A stretch of 64,000 bases of DNA from Piromyces finnis (taxonomy: Eukaryota > Neocallimastigomycota > Neocallimastigomycetes > Neocallimastigales > Neocallimastigaceae). Below, one piece after another: positions 1-12,374 of this stretch. The notes beneath the pieces are model-generated. The model was not told the origin of the DNA and did no database searches. It saw only the letters and a program-made list of their open reading frames with translations. The translations under genes and the position numbers were made by a program. The stretch spans positions 124,001-188,000 of the forward strand of contig MCFH01000043.1 of NCBI GenBank assembly GCA_002104945.1. Direction: 5' to 3'. The number at the start of each line of letters is the position of its first letter. Position 1 is the first letter of the stretch.

Positions 1-1820
1 TCATTGAATAATTAATTCATTAATATTTAATATTAATTATTTATTTTTAATAATTCAATTTAAAACTATTTTTAGTATATACTATTGGGATACTTTCTAT
101 TCTGTTGGTTTTATATGACCAATTAGAATATTTTTTAAAGAAAATACCAAAGTATTGAGAAAATAAATCTTCATATTTTAAAAAAAGAAATTAAGTATAA
201 TATACTCTTTAAGATAGATGAATTAACAACAATGTCCTTTGTTATATTTTTCAACAATTAATATCTAATAAAAAATTTTTTTTAAAAAAACAGTTTTTTT
301 TAATATTAGTTCATTTATAATTTGTATATTAAAATTGAAAAGTTTTATTTTCTATTCATTGAGCACATATTGTTTTTTTATTTTTATTATTATTGTTTCA
401 TATTTTTAGAAAATCTAAATATAATCTGAAGTTTTTTTTTAACAAAAAATATTGTAAATTAGTATAACAATTATTTTCTTTTTTATAGTGTTGAATAATT
501 TTATGCTTGCAATTTGAAAACAAAAAAAAAATCCCTTTTAACAATTATTTCTATCTATTATTAAGGATATCAAACGAAATAAATGTTAAATGAGCCATTT
601 TAATAATTTATAATAAAAATAAAAGAATAATTAAAGATATTATGGTATTAATGTTTTATTAATTATCTTTTATTATAATATATTTTTTTTTTAACAAATT
701 CAACAACCTAACAAGTTCTACTAAATTATTTAAATATTAATATTTTGTAATTTTTGCTTAACTTTTTTTTTTTAATATTTCCAATTTAATATTGTTTAAT
801 TTATTATTAATACATAATTTATACATTAATTGAAAACTTATAAATTTTCTTAATTCACCACCAAAAAAATTAACTTTAAATTTCATTGGCCAGTCAAAAT
901 GTGCTTAAACGCAGATGAAAAAAAATTTTAAAAATTCAAAAATGAATGAATAAATAAATAGTAAAATAAATAAATAACTAAATAAATTAATGAAAAAAAA
1001 TAATATCCCAAATAAAATTGATATTATTTAAATTTAATTAAAAATATTTTATTTAATTTCTCTCTCTTTTTTTATTTGTCTTTATTTTTTATGGTCAGTT
1101 TTTTACCATTCATTTTAAGGTATCTAGGAAAAACTGTTTTAGTAATTTTTTGATAAATTTTTTTTATTAATTAAAAGGTCATACTTAATTAAATAAAGAA
1201 AAAAAAAATTCATCTTAAAAAATTTTAAATTTTTTAAAAAAAAATAGAGCAAAATGTTTAGGTAAAAAAAAAAAAAAAACTATATAAAATTTATACCATA
1301 CAAAAACCCAATGCAACTACAAAAATTCTATTCATAGCCTTTAAAAGTCCATTTTTACTATTTAATTTTTAGTTTCTTTTCTCCTTTTATTTTGAACTCT
1401 TTTTTTTTAAAAAAAAACTTGTTATATTAAGATTAAACCAAATGACACTAATTTGCTATTTCAATATTGGCATTTTTTATTATTAATAATAAAGTTTATA
1501 TATTAATTTACAATTTATCATATATTATATATATTACAATTGAATTTCAAATGTGGAAAAATAACTTTTTAAATTGTGGAATATTGAATTAAATGGATTT
1601 ATTATTTTATATATGAGTAAAAGTATTTATACCATATATTATTATAAAATAAATAATTTTGATTTGATTATCAAAAAATAAATTGTTTATATATGATATA
1701 TATTATAATATATTTATGAATATAATATTTGTACTTTATCTACATATTTTATATATATTACATTAATATTCTATTTATATTAAATATATTACATTATTAA
1801 TAAGGTTAATTATTAATAAA

Positions 1821-1840
1821 AATGATTATTAATAATCATT
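1821..1840. repeat. Perfect 20-bp palindrome
   Basis: The sequence aatgattatt followed by aataatcatt is its own reverse complement over 20 bases, inside a looser inverted repeat (taaggtta near 1801 and taacctttta near 1863). In DNA this AT-rich it may be chance. Confidence 0.6.
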
Positions 1841-2043
1841 AAAATAATTAGATAATAAATAGCTAACCTTTTATTAATAATCAACTTAACAATAAATTAA
1901 AGTTTTAAAATAACCCAACCCTTCACATTTAATATAAAAATTTAAAAATTTTTATTATTTATTTATTTATTGATTTATTTACTTATTACTATTTATTTAT
2001 TATTAGTAATATTTATTCATTCATTGATTTACTATTATTAATA

Positions 2044-2116
2044 TTCATTGATTTATTTATTAATAATAATTAATGTTTATCTATTTATTCATTGATTTAT
2101 TTATTAATAATAATTA
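2044..2116. repeat. 29-bp direct repeat, two copies
   Basis: Copies at 2044-2072 and 2088-2116 are identical over 29 bases, offset by 44 bp, in a TTTA/TTGA-rich stretch. This looks like a small local duplication. Confidence 0.6.
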
Positions 2117-2671
2117 GTAATATCAAAAATAAAGTTTTATTTTAATTTATTAGATTATTAGTAATTTTTTTATATGTAGCATGATCAACCTTCATTTACC
2201 ATAAAAAAAAAATTTTTTTTTTAAAGTTATATATAGCACTGAATTTCTTTCTTTTTGTTTTTTTATATTTAACTATTTTACCTGAAATGGGCCTATAATA
2301 ATTTATAATATAACTAGAAGAAGACAAACTCGTTTGAGAAAAAAAAAGTGTAATAATTTATTGTGTATTCAATATAATAAATAATCTAACAATTCAATTC
2401 AACTTTATTCAATAAGCAAATTTTAAAAGGGAATTTTAATAAACTTTAGCAATTTTTTTCATTATAATTTATTATATATAAAATTAAACGGATATAATTT
2501 CTTTTTTTTTAATGAATAAAAAGCAATCATTTTTTAATAGAACATATAATATTATTTTTATAATTTTTCATTATAGTATTATTTAAATATATATATGAAT
2601 ATTGCTTTCATTCCTTTTTTTCATATATTAAACACATTGTCACGATTCACTATCATAACTTAATAAGATAA

Positions 2672-5521
2672 ATGAAAGTTTTAATTCAAAATTTTATCAA
2701 CAACAATGAATTTTTTGAATTAAAGTCATATTTATGCTTTAATGATATTACTATCAAACAAGTATATCAAAACTGTTTTGATATACTTACATATTCCATG
2801 CTAAAACCTACCCATCTTGAAATTATATTTTATATTATCAGTAACTATGAAAATGTAAATTATGAAACAAAAGATGGTAATATACCTCTTTTTATAGCAC
2901 TGGAAAAACACCAACTAAAAGTGGCAGCATATTTATTGAAACGAGGAGCCCAAATAAATTTTCGTAATAATCAAGGCGAAACAGTATTACTCTATTTATT
3001 GAAAAAAAAATTATTAAATATAACCTTATTAAATTTTATATTAACAAATGGTATTGATATTAATGCTAAAGATATTAATAATAAATGTTTTTTAGACTAT
3101 GCTCGAGATGAGCGTTTAGTAAAAAGAGTATTTATGTACTATATATTTAATAATGATTTTATATTTAATATGGTCAGTTGTTCAAAGAATCGCTACCCTA
3201 TTTGTAGAAAAACTTTTTGTAAACGTATAAAAGCGGAGATAAAAAAAATTGATATCACCAAATCTATCTATTATTCTGTAGTGGATAATCAACAGTTTAA
3301 CATCCTAAAAATCATTCTTTCCTATGACACACACAATCATACCATAGGAGAAATTTGCGAAAAAAATTTATTAATTACCAAGGTGTCAAGAAATAATCAA
3401 TTGATGATGTTGAAATATTTGGTGGATCGTAATGCTAATATTAATGAAATAGACAAAGATGGAAATTCAGCTCTTATTATTGCTTGTAAAAATAGTGCCA
3501 AGGAAACAATTGACTATTTAATAAAACACGGTGTAGATATCTATCATAAAAATAATGAAGGATGGAATGCTTTGATGATTGCTTCCTATAATGGTTTATT
3601 AGAAACGGTACAAAATTTAGTAGAGGGAGGCCTTTCGGTCCACGAAAAAAATTTGATGGGTAGTGATGCCTTGATATATGCTGCAAGTCAAGGTCATCTT
3701 TCTGTTATACAATATTTACTAGAGAAAGGTGCCTGGATTCATTCTCGTAATCAAGATGGTTTCACACCATTATTAATGGCTGTAAAGCATGGATTTGATA
3801 AAGTAGTAAAATATTTAGTAAAACACGGTGCTGATATCGATGATCAAAGTAGTACTAAAACTACAGCAGTTAGTTTAGCAATTCAAAAGAACTATCGTTC
3901 TATTTGTGAATATTTAGTGGAAAAGGGGGCTAAGCTAAATGTTAAGGATAAAGATGGTTATTCAGAAATTGCATTAGCAATTTATCATGGTTATACCGAT
4001 ATTGTAGAATTGTTGATTCAGCATGGTGTCAATATACATGAACATAATGATAATAATTGTACCCTTTTACATATGGCTACTTGTCGTTGTCGTTTATCAA
4101 TATTGAAATTACTTATAGATTCAGGTGCTGATATTAATGCCAAGAATAATGAAGGTAATAATGCCCTTTTAATTGCTTGTGTAAAGGGTTCCCTTCCCAT
4201 TATACAATATTTAGTAGAAATGGGCGCTACTATTAATGTTATCAATGAAGAACACTATACCCCATTACTAATAGCTGCCCAAAACGGACATATGGATGTC
4301 ATGAAATATTTGGTTGAGAAGGGAGCCGATATGACCGTCGTGAATAAATTTGGATTTTCTCCTCTGACCATTTCAGCACTAAAAGGTCGAGTTACATTTA
4401 TCAAATATTTGATTGAACATGGCGCTAATGTTAACAATATTGGTCGAAATGGATACACTACTCTTATGATGAGCTGCATTAATGGTGATTTAAATGTCAT
4501 AAAAACACTTGTTGAAAGTGGAGCTGACCTCTCCATTCGAAATTGCAAAGGAGAAACTGTCCTTCATTGTGCCTGTACAATAAATGACGACCCAGCCATG
4601 GTTGAATACCTTATCCAACAAGGAGCTGAGGTTAATGCCAAAAATCAAGATGGTAACACACCTCTTCATTTAGCATCTCAACATGGTCTCAAGGAAGTAG
4701 TGAAAGTTTTAATTCGTTATCATGCAGATTTAGATGCTTTGAATAAATGTTTCTGTACACCGCTTTGTAATGCTATTATTACAAAGGGTTATTCAATTGT
4801 ACAATATTTTATATGGGAATGTAATGTCAATATCAACATTCAAAATAAGTACGGTTGGACACCGCTTATGATGGCTATTTGTAAAGATTCATTTTCCATT
4901 GTTAAACTTTTGGTAGAATATGGAAGTCAAGTGAATGATATTAATCATGAAGGATGGTCACCTGTAACCTTATCTGCTTCTAAAGGTTTCACTGAGATTA
5001 CAAAATATTTAGTAGAGCAAGGAGCTCACCTAGACTCTAAAAATCTTCAGGGAAATACAGCTCTTCATTTTGCATGTGTCGATGGTAATGAACTATTAAT
5101 ACACTACTTGGTAGAACATGGCGCTGATATCAATGAAAAGAACCAAGATGGTACTACACCTTTGATGGCTTCTATTCAAAATGGGCATGTTCGATCTGCT
5201 CGGTATCTTATTGATCACGGAGCATCTATAAGAGAAAAAAATAATGATGGATTTAATGCTTTGATGATGGCCGTTGATAAAAATTATTTAGATATAGTAG
5301 AAATGCTAGTTAAACGTGGAGTTAACGTTAATGAGGTTAGTAATAGTAGTTGTACAGCCTTATTGATAGCTTCCTCTAAGGGTTATATAGAAATGGTTCA
5401 ATATTTAGTCTGCCATGGAGCAGATCTTCATCATCGTTGTGAAAATGGATGGGATGCATTGACTTTTGCCTACAAAAATAATTATATCTCTATCATTCAT
5501 TATTTATCCATGTATATCTAA
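2672..5521 (+). CDS. Ankyrin-repeat protein 1 (949 aa)
   Basis: A single uninterrupted frame of 949 residues. Residues 1 to about 65 are a hydrophobic, non-ankyrin N-terminal segment shared with the next two genes. From about residue 68 to the end the protein is nearly continuous 33-residue ankyrin repeats (G-x-TPL-x-A, V-x-x-L-(V/I)-x-x-G-A, N-x-x-(N/D)-x-x-G), roughly 25 of them, with a degenerate patch near residues 145-200. No TM segment, signal peptide, enzyme domain or F-box is evident, so a soluble protein-binding solenoid is likely; the partner is unknown. The start is the first ATG, in AT-rich context (ataaATG), preceded by stops. It lacks introns, unlike the housekeeping genes downstream. 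It is first of three tandem paralogues, consistent with local duplication. Ankyrin assignment is certain; cellular role is not. Confidence 0.95.
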   Translation: MKVLIQNFINNNEFFELKSYLCFNDITIKQVYQNCFDILTYSMLKPTHLEIIFYIISNYENVNYETKDGNIPLFIALEKHQLKVAAYLLKRGAQINFRNNQGETVLLYLLKKKLLNITLLNFILTNGIDINAKDINNKCFLDYARDERLVKRVFMYYIFNNDFIFNMVSCSKNRYPICRKTFCKRIKAEIKKIDITKSIYYSVVDNQQFNILKIILSYDTHNHTIGEICEKNLLITKVSRNNQLMMLKYLVDRNANINEIDKDGNSALIIACKNSAKETIDYLIKHGVDIYHKNNEGWNALMIASYNGLLETVQNLVEGGLSVHEKNLMGSDALIYAASQGHLSVIQYLLEKGAWIHSRNQDGFTPLLMAVKHGFDKVVKYLVKHGADIDDQSSTKTTAVSLAIQKNYRSICEYLVEKGAKLNVKDKDGYSEIALAIYHGYTDIVELLIQHGVNIHEHNDNNCTLLHMATCRCRLSILKLLIDSGADINAKNNEGNNALLIACVKGSLPIIQYLVEMGATINVINEEHYTPLLIAAQNGHMDVMKYLVEKGADMTVVNKFGFSPLTISALKGRVTFIKYLIEHGANVNNIGRNGYTTLMMSCINGDLNVIKTLVESGADLSIRNCKGETVLHCACTINDDPAMVEYLIQQGAEVNAKNQDGNTPLHLASQHGLKEVVKVLIRYHADLDALNKCFCTPLCNAIITKGYSIVQYFIWECNVNINIQNKYGWTPLMMAICKDSFSIVKLLVEYGSQVNDINHEGWSPVTLSASKGFTEITKYLVEQGAHLDSKNLQGNTALHFACVDGNELLIHYLVEHGADINEKNQDGTTPLMASIQNGHVRSARYLIDHGASIREKNNDGFNALMMAVDKNYLDIVEMLVKRGVNVNEVSNSSCTALLIASSKGYIEMVQYLVCHGADLHHRCENGWDALTFAYKNNYISIIHYLSMYI

Positions 5522-5802
5522 AGCTAAACAAAAAGTAGATCATATTATTGACAAACGTAGGATCACTTTTTTTTTTTTTTTTTATTCTTCATTAATTATT
5601 TATTTTTTTTAATATATCTCTAAAGTATTAAATTTCAATATATATATTCTTCTATTTGACACTCTATATTTCTAATTTTATAAATTTTATTTTTCTTTTT
5701 TTTTTTTTTAAAATTTATATATATTATAAAAGTGCAATTTATTAAATCACTTTAAAAATTACAATTTAATTTAAAAGAAAAGTAGAGGGGGAAAAAAGTA
5801 TC

Positions 5803-5805
<3 letters not shown>

Positions 5806-5840
<35 letters not shown>
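5806..5840. repeat. Short (TTA)n microsatellite
   Basis: About eleven ATT/TTA units in tandem in the intergenic region. Confidence 0.9.
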
Positions 5841-5842
<2 letters not shown>

Positions 5843-6291
5843 TTTTATTATTTACATATATATAGAGAATACATTATAGATTATTATTACAATGAATTAA
5901 TTTTTATTGTGTTCTTTTTTATTGTACTATTATACTAAAAAAAATTAATCTTTTTATTTTTATATTTATAAATTCCATTTATATACCCAAAATATTATAA
6001 AAAATAAACTTTATATACATTAAGGAAATTATTAATTTAATCCTAATTATAAATACATAAATAATATAGTTGAAAAAAATGTATAATGTGTATTTAATAA
6101 GTTTTCTAATAAAATAGAAAACATTTCATATTAATAGAGTTTTTTTTTCTCATTGATAACGACATGTTTAATAAAAGTCAAATGCAATCATTATATTACT
6201 CTATTACTCTATCCATTTTATACATTTTATGGAGGTGATTAGTAATGACATTATTTCATTATTTCTATTGATATTGATAGTTTTTTTATAC

Positions 6292-6475
<184 letters not shown>

Positions 6476-6818
6476 TAATATTATTTTCTTCCATTTTTCC
6501 GCAGAAAAAATTCAATTTTTTTTTTTTTTAATTTGTGTCACTTTAAAATGAAGGTGATGGAAAAAAAAAAATTAAGAAATTTTTAAATTAAAAATAATAT
6601 AAATAAGAATGATAAAAAAAATTTTTTTTTTCTTTATTACCATTAAAAATAAAAAATTAAAAAAATTAAAATTTAAATTAAAAAAAAAAAAAAAAAAAAA
6701 AAGAAGCATTTAGAATATTACATATTAAATAATTATTCATTAACATTATCATACTATATCATTTATAAATATATATATATTTTTATAAAAATAGCTTGAT
6801 AAACGTATAATTTATTAT

Positions 6819-9077
6819 ATGAGTCATAAGCAATTATTAAAAAAATTACTTCTACAAAATAATGAACAGGAAATAAAAACATATTATATATTTAATAATA
6901 TCAAGGTAGAGAACATCAATGATACCACTTTTGACCTACTTATTTTTGCATTAGATCATAATGCATCTGATAATATCATTCTATTTCTTATTAATCAATA
7001 TACCCATTGTGACTATGAAACTCTAGATAAACAAATACCTATTTATGTTGCTTTAGCTCATAATCGTTTTGAAATTGCAGAAGCACTTCTTCATAGACAA
7101 GCTAATATTAACCGTAAAAATAGTAATGGAGATAACCTCTTAATATACCTTTGTAAAGAAGGTAAACTAAATCGTCGTAATTTATCCTTTGCTCTTCATC
7201 ATCATATTGATATTAATGCAAAAGATAATGTTGGTAAAAAAATTTTATATTATTTAATTCATGGTGAGGCTGTTTCATTGGTAAAAATGTTATTGAAATA
7301 TTATATATTTGATACCCCATTTATTCTTCAACTCCTTCAATATCATCGTTATCAAAAAGGACTTTCTGATCAGGAACTTTGTCATATCCTTCATCAAGAA
7401 ACTCAAAAATTAGATATTTCACAGTCTCTTTATTTTTCCGCTATCAAAAATGGTAATTTAGATATCATACAACAACTTTATATTAACGATGGCCATGCTC
7501 ATTTTTATGCTCCAATACCTTCTCTTCAATTAACGCCTTCTTTAACTCCTGTTCCATCTCTTGATACTAGTTTTAATTCACCTGATTTTAGAAATTTATT
7601 ATTTCATTCATCTAATAATGAAGACGCTAATACTAATAATACAGCACTTTCAATAACTAACAATTCTACGCCTTCCTCATCATCTCATAACCCTTTAAAA
7701 ACCAATACACTTTTATCAGCAAAAACTTCTGATAACATAAATTCTTCTTTTTCTAAACCTTCCAATAATATTATAGATCGATATAATATGCTTATTCATG
7801 CTACAATTAAAAATGAATTAACTTTGGTAAACTATTTTTTAGAATTAGGAGCCAATGTAAATAAAAGTAATAATAAAGGTGATACGGCACTAATAATTGC
7901 AGCATTTAAAGGTCAATTGGATATCGTTCAAACGTTGTTAAAACATGGTGCTAATGTTAATCATTGTAATAAACGTCATTATACAGCTCTTATTTATGCT
8001 TCTGAAAAGAATCACCATAAAGTGGTAAAAGAACTAATTAACTATGGAGCTTTTGTTAATCAACAAGAAAATGAAGGTAATACTCCTTTGATTTTAGCTT
8101 CTTTATTTGGCTGTAAAGATACAATTCGTATTTTACTTCAAGAAGAACGTTGTGATTCTTATCTTAAAAATCATCATGGTTGGTCTGCAGTTCATTGTGC
8201 TACTCTTTACCATCACCTTAATACCCTAAAAATCTTATTAGACCATGGTCTTCCAATTGATGATTGCAATGAAAAAGGCATAACCCCATTACACATTGCA
8301 GCAGAGAATGGTGATAAAAATATAGTGCAGTATTTAGTGACGCGAGGAGCCCGCTTAGATTACCCTAGTCAAACTGGTAAAACGGCATTAATGTTTGCTG
8401 CTGCAAGAGGTCATTTAGATACTGTAAAATGTTTAATAGACGGTGGTGCGCAATTAGAAGCCATTGAAATGAAAGGTGATACTCCTTTAATGCATGCTGT
8501 CTATAATGGTCACGTGGAAGTAGTTCGCTATTTAACTGAAAAAGGTGCCAATCTTCACATTCGTAATAGTAAGATGGCTACTCCTGCAATCTATGCAACT
8601 TCTAATCAGCATCCAGAAGTATTAAAATATCTATTAGAGCATAATGCTGATGTTGAGAGTCAGGATAGTTTAGGATGGAGTCCTCTTTTGATTGCGACCA
8701 AGTCTGGTCACTTAGAAATGATGCAACTTTTAATAGAGTATCATGTACCTTTAGATCAACAAGAAACAGGTGGGCGAACTGCTTTAATGATTGCAGTGGA
8801 AAATTATCATTTAGATTCTATGAAATTGTTGGTTAAAGCTGGCAGTCCGCTTACTCAACAAGATAAACATGGTCATACTGCTTGTGTGATTGCAGCATTC
8901 CATGATTATCAAGATATTGTGAAATATTTATTAGAAGAAGGTTATCGTCAAGAAGAAGATCTACTTTTAAGAAAACAAGAAATTTTAAATTCCTATGTTA
9001 TTGCGATGTTTAAGGAAAATACATCGGTAATACGATATCTTTCTTATTATATTACTAAACATAAGATTAGATATTAA
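6819..9077 (+). CDS. Ankyrin-repeat protein 2 (752 aa)
   Basis: An intronless 752-residue frame. The N-terminal ~65 residues align with the start of the first ankyrin protein (same length, with the conserved Y-E-T element just before the first repeat). Two or three ankyrin repeats follow (about 70-145), then a divergent helical segment and a Ser/Thr/Asn/Pro-rich linker at about residues 230-315. From about residue 325 to 710 there are some twelve well-formed ankyrin repeats. The C-terminus is a short charged helical cap. The low-complexity linker splits the solenoid into two blocks, a feature the first paralogue lacks. The stop is followed at once by a poly(A) run. The binding partner is unknown. 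Confidence 0.95.
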   Translation: MSHKQLLKKLLLQNNEQEIKTYYIFNNIKVENINDTTFDLLIFALDHNASDNIILFLINQYTHCDYETLDKQIPIYVALAHNRFEIAEALLHRQANINRKNSNGDNLLIYLCKEGKLNRRNLSFALHHHIDINAKDNVGKKILYYLIHGEAVSLVKMLLKYYIFDTPFILQLLQYHRYQKGLSDQELCHILHQETQKLDISQSLYFSAIKNGNLDIIQQLYINDGHAHFYAPIPSLQLTPSLTPVPSLDTSFNSPDFRNLLFHSSNNEDANTNNTALSITNNSTPSSSSHNPLKTNTLLSAKTSDNINSSFSKPSNNIIDRYNMLIHATIKNELTLVNYFLELGANVNKSNNKGDTALIIAAFKGQLDIVQTLLKHGANVNHCNKRHYTALIYASEKNHHKVVKELINYGAFVNQQENEGNTPLILASLFGCKDTIRILLQEERCDSYLKNHHGWSAVHCATLYHHLNTLKILLDHGLPIDDCNEKGITPLHIAAENGDKNIVQYLVTRGARLDYPSQTGKTALMFAAARGHLDTVKCLIDGGAQLEAIEMKGDTPLMHAVYNGHVEVVRYLTEKGANLHIRNSKMATPAIYATSNQHPEVLKYLLEHNADVESQDSLGWSPLLIATKSGHLEMMQLLIEYHVPLDQQETGGRTALMIAVENYHLDSMKLLVKAGSPLTQQDKHGHTACVIAAFHDYQDIVKYLLEEGYRQEEDLLLRKQEILNSYVIAMFKENTSVIRYLSYYITKHKIRY

Positions 9078-10211
9078 AAAAAAAAAAAAAAAAAAAAGTG
9101 GAGTAAATTAATAATCCAACAAGAAACTATATATATATCAATACTATTAAAATAGTGGTTATATCCTATAATAATCAATAATTAAACAATAAAAATAAAA
9201 ATTGTTTTACCGTTATATAAATTATATAATTTTCTAAAAGAAAAAAAAGCTATTATTTATGTAAATAATATTTAAAGATAATGTAATATCTATAAACTGC
9301 ATTTACTAATATTTAATAAGATTTATAATAAATCATTTTGTCTAGTTTTATTTAAAACCTCCCGTTGTTAATTTGAAATGGATAAAATTAAAAATAAAAA
9401 TTATGAAAAATAAATCAACTATTATTTTTAAAATATTTAAAATGATAAAATATACCTATTATCTTGAATACATCTAATAATTTATAATAATTTATAATAT
9501 TATATATATATATTTTATTTATTATATATATAATTCTTTATAATTACTAAAAAATTTTGACATATAGTAATGAATAAAGAAAAAAAAAAAATTTTTTTTT
9601 TTGACAAAAATCAAATTAGCAATTTATTTAAAAAAAAAAAAGGTTAAAAGTTTTTTATTTATATATTGATATATATATAATATGTATAATACATTTAATA
9701 AAAAAAAAAAAGAAAATTAATTTATTTTTTTTAAAATAAAAAATACAATATTTTTGAAATTTCAAAACCTAAACCAAAATCTTTTTTTTTTTGCTTAAAA
9801 TTAATTTACATTTAAAATAACAATTAGGTAAATATTTTATTTATATAATACAAAAAAAGATATACATAAATAATAAATAAAAAAAAAAGTAATTTAAATA
9901 ATGGTAAAGAATAAAGTAATTTCAAAAATATAATTCAAATAAATAAATAAAAAAAAAACATTAATTTTTGAAATTTTATAATATGCTTTCTTTCTTTTTT
10001 ATATAATACTAATGAAACCATTTCCATTCAAAATAAAAATACTAATTTAATCTTATCCTATCTTCATTAATATTATAATTAAATTTTTATATTTTATTTT
10101 CTATATATACTTTTTTTTTTTTTAATATTGACCAGTAAAAATAAATACACTTTTTCTATATATTAATATATATTTTTTTTATCAAAAAAAAAAAAAAAGA
10201 AAGAAAAAAAA
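9078..10211. other. Intergenic region between ankyrin genes 2 and 3
   Basis: No gene is seen. It begins with a roughly 20-base poly(A) run and is otherwise AT-rich low-complexity sequence with AT dinucleotide runs. A purine-rich A tract lies immediately before the next start codon. Confidence 0.75.
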
Positions 10212-10518
10212 ATGGATAAACGTTTGGAACTCAAAAAAATGATTAAAGAGGATTGTTTTCATGATTATCAATCCTTTTTTGTATATGGAAATACTACACT
10301 TGCTGAAATTAATAACGTCAGTAATCATGAAATACCTTTTGATATTTTACTTTATATAATACAACAACCAGTAGTGCCAATAGATATATTGAAATTTACT
10401 GCAGCTAAATACCCCAGTCTTAACTATGAAGCCAGTTGTGAAGATATTAACAAAAATAGTCAAAAAACATATAATAATGAAGAATCAAACATCGATAATC
10501 ATGATCATCATCATCATC

Positions 10519-10558
<40 letters not shown>

Positions 10559-12374
10559 TGATGATGATAATAATAATATTATCACATCAGTGCCACTATT
10601 TTTAGCATTGGAACAAGAAAAATATGATGTAGCAAATTTACTACTTAAGGTAGGAGCAGATATTAACTATGCTACACCAATACTAGGTAATGCGCTTATG
10701 TATCTTTATCGTCGACAACAACAACATCTTAAATCACGACAACTTTACTTCCTTTTACATCATGGAATTCAGATTAATTATAATGGTAATGATGAAATGG
10801 AAATGGAACCTTTTCTCTATGATCTAGTTAATGCTCAAGATATTTCCCTTTTGGAACGTATTTTTAGATACTATCAATTCAATCAGGAAACAATTTTGAA
10901 ATTCATTCAAATTCAAAAGATAGGAAGAAAGCAAAGTAATGATATTCAAAATGATAATTTTAAGGATAAGAATACCCTTGTGAAAAATAATCAAGGTTAT
11001 AGTCAAGGACTTTCTACACTACAACTACAACATCTTTTGGAAAAAGGAAAGCAAAAAGTATATCTTACACGAAAAATGTATACCACAGCGCTTCATCATA
11101 AAAATTTAGAATTACTTCGACTCCTTTACCAATATGATACAAAAGAACATTTAACTCAAGTAAATCATTCGTATACCATATTATACAAGGCTTGTTCCTA
11201 TCCAGAAAATCTACCTATAATACAATTTTTAATAGAAGAAGCTGGAGCAGACGTTAATGAACAAGTAAAAGATACACTTTTTACACCTTTGATGATGACG
11301 GCACAGGAAGGTTTTGCTGACTATGCTGAATTTCTTATAGAAAAAGGAGGAGCTAAAATTGATGCGCAAGATTCTAGAGGTTTCACTCCGCTTATGTTTG
11401 CTTCCCATAATGGTCAAGAAGCAGTAGTAAAAATCCTGATAAAACATGGGGCTAAAGTAAATATGGTGAATGGACACCATAGTACCGCCTTAGTATATGC
11501 TTGCCAAGAAGAAAATGTCGGGGTAGTACAATATTTGTTAGAACATGGAGCTGATCCTAATATAAAAGATGGGCGTGAATCTACTCCCTTAATGAGTGCT
11601 GTTCAAAGTGGTAATCACGCCTTGGTACAAGTTCTTCTCCAGAATCCTCGTCTAACATATAATGAAAAAAATTATAATGGTTGGAATGCACTTATGTATG
11701 CTTGTTTTGGAGGGCATGTTGATTTAGTTCAAGAATTAATGTCAAAAGGAGAAAGTATTCAAGATAAGGATGTGAATGGTTTTACCTCTTTGATGATTGC
11801 ATGTCTTGGAGGTAAAAAATCAATTGTTGATTATTTATTAGATCAAGGCGTAGATATCAATGCAAAAAATAAAAGTGGAGCCACGGCCTTGATGGTAGTT
11901 TCACAAAATGGCCATCGAGATATTGTACAAGTTCTCATAGATCATGGAGCTAATATAAATGATACAGATCATATTGGAAACTCAGCCTTGATTTATGCCA
12001 CAATCAATAAACAAATAGGTATTGCTGAATTTTTAATTCAACGTGGTGCTAATTTAAATATTAGAAATCATCAAGGGGATACCCCTCTCATTCTTGCTTG
12101 TAACAACGGATCTCGTCAATTTATTGAACTCTTTATTCGGTATGGTACCACCACAATTAATACACCTAATCATAAAAATTTAACACCATTAAAAATTACA
12201 CAAATGCGTGGATTTAATGACCTTTCTACAATTCTTCTGGCTAACGGTGCTGATTCACCTTCTTCCTTCCCTTCTTCTTATTCTTCTTCTTCCTATACAC
12301 ATCATCCTTCCTACTCTTCATCTTCTTATCCTCATCCCTCAACCTCATCTTCAAGTAACGTTTTCTATCTCTAA
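10212..12374 (+). CDS. Ankyrin-repeat protein 3 (720 aa) with His/Asn/Asp run
   Basis: An intronless 720-residue frame, third of the tandem set. The N-terminal segment matches the other two (Y-E-A in place of Y-E-T) but is interrupted at about residues 75-125 by an insertion with a His, then Asn, then Asp homopeptide run. After it come one or two ankyrin repeats, a helical spacer (about 205-295) and then roughly twelve repeats to about residue 675. The last ~45 residues are a Ser/Tyr/Pro/His-rich tail. Residues such as the Y-C-Q-L motif expected of enzymes are absent, so this is again a binding scaffold. The start ATG follows a long A-rich tract. Both low-complexity insertions are coded by slippage-prone DNA and are probably disordered. 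Confidence 0.94.
10518..10580 (+). repeat. Coding trinucleotide run CAT/AAT/GAT
   Basis: A continuous xAT trinucleotide tract inside the third ankyrin gene changes its first base along its length (CAT, then AAT, then GAT, then AAT), giving consecutive His, Asn and Asp runs. Confidence 0.9.

Larger units (their letters stand above)
1..2671. other. Intergenic AT-rich region, no gene seen
   Basis: No credible reading frame or RNA gene was found on either strand. The stretch holds poly(A)/poly(T) runs, a perfect 20-bp palindrome (1821-1840) and a 29-bp direct repeat (2044-2072 and 2088-2116). The last few hundred bases are presumably the promoter of the first ankyrin gene, but no specific motif can be assigned. 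Confidence 0.7.

Noticed and set aside
3477-4548. Minus-strand ORFs of 69-97 codons under the first ankyrin gene
   Set aside because: They are antisense shadows of ankyrin-coding sequence without independent support.
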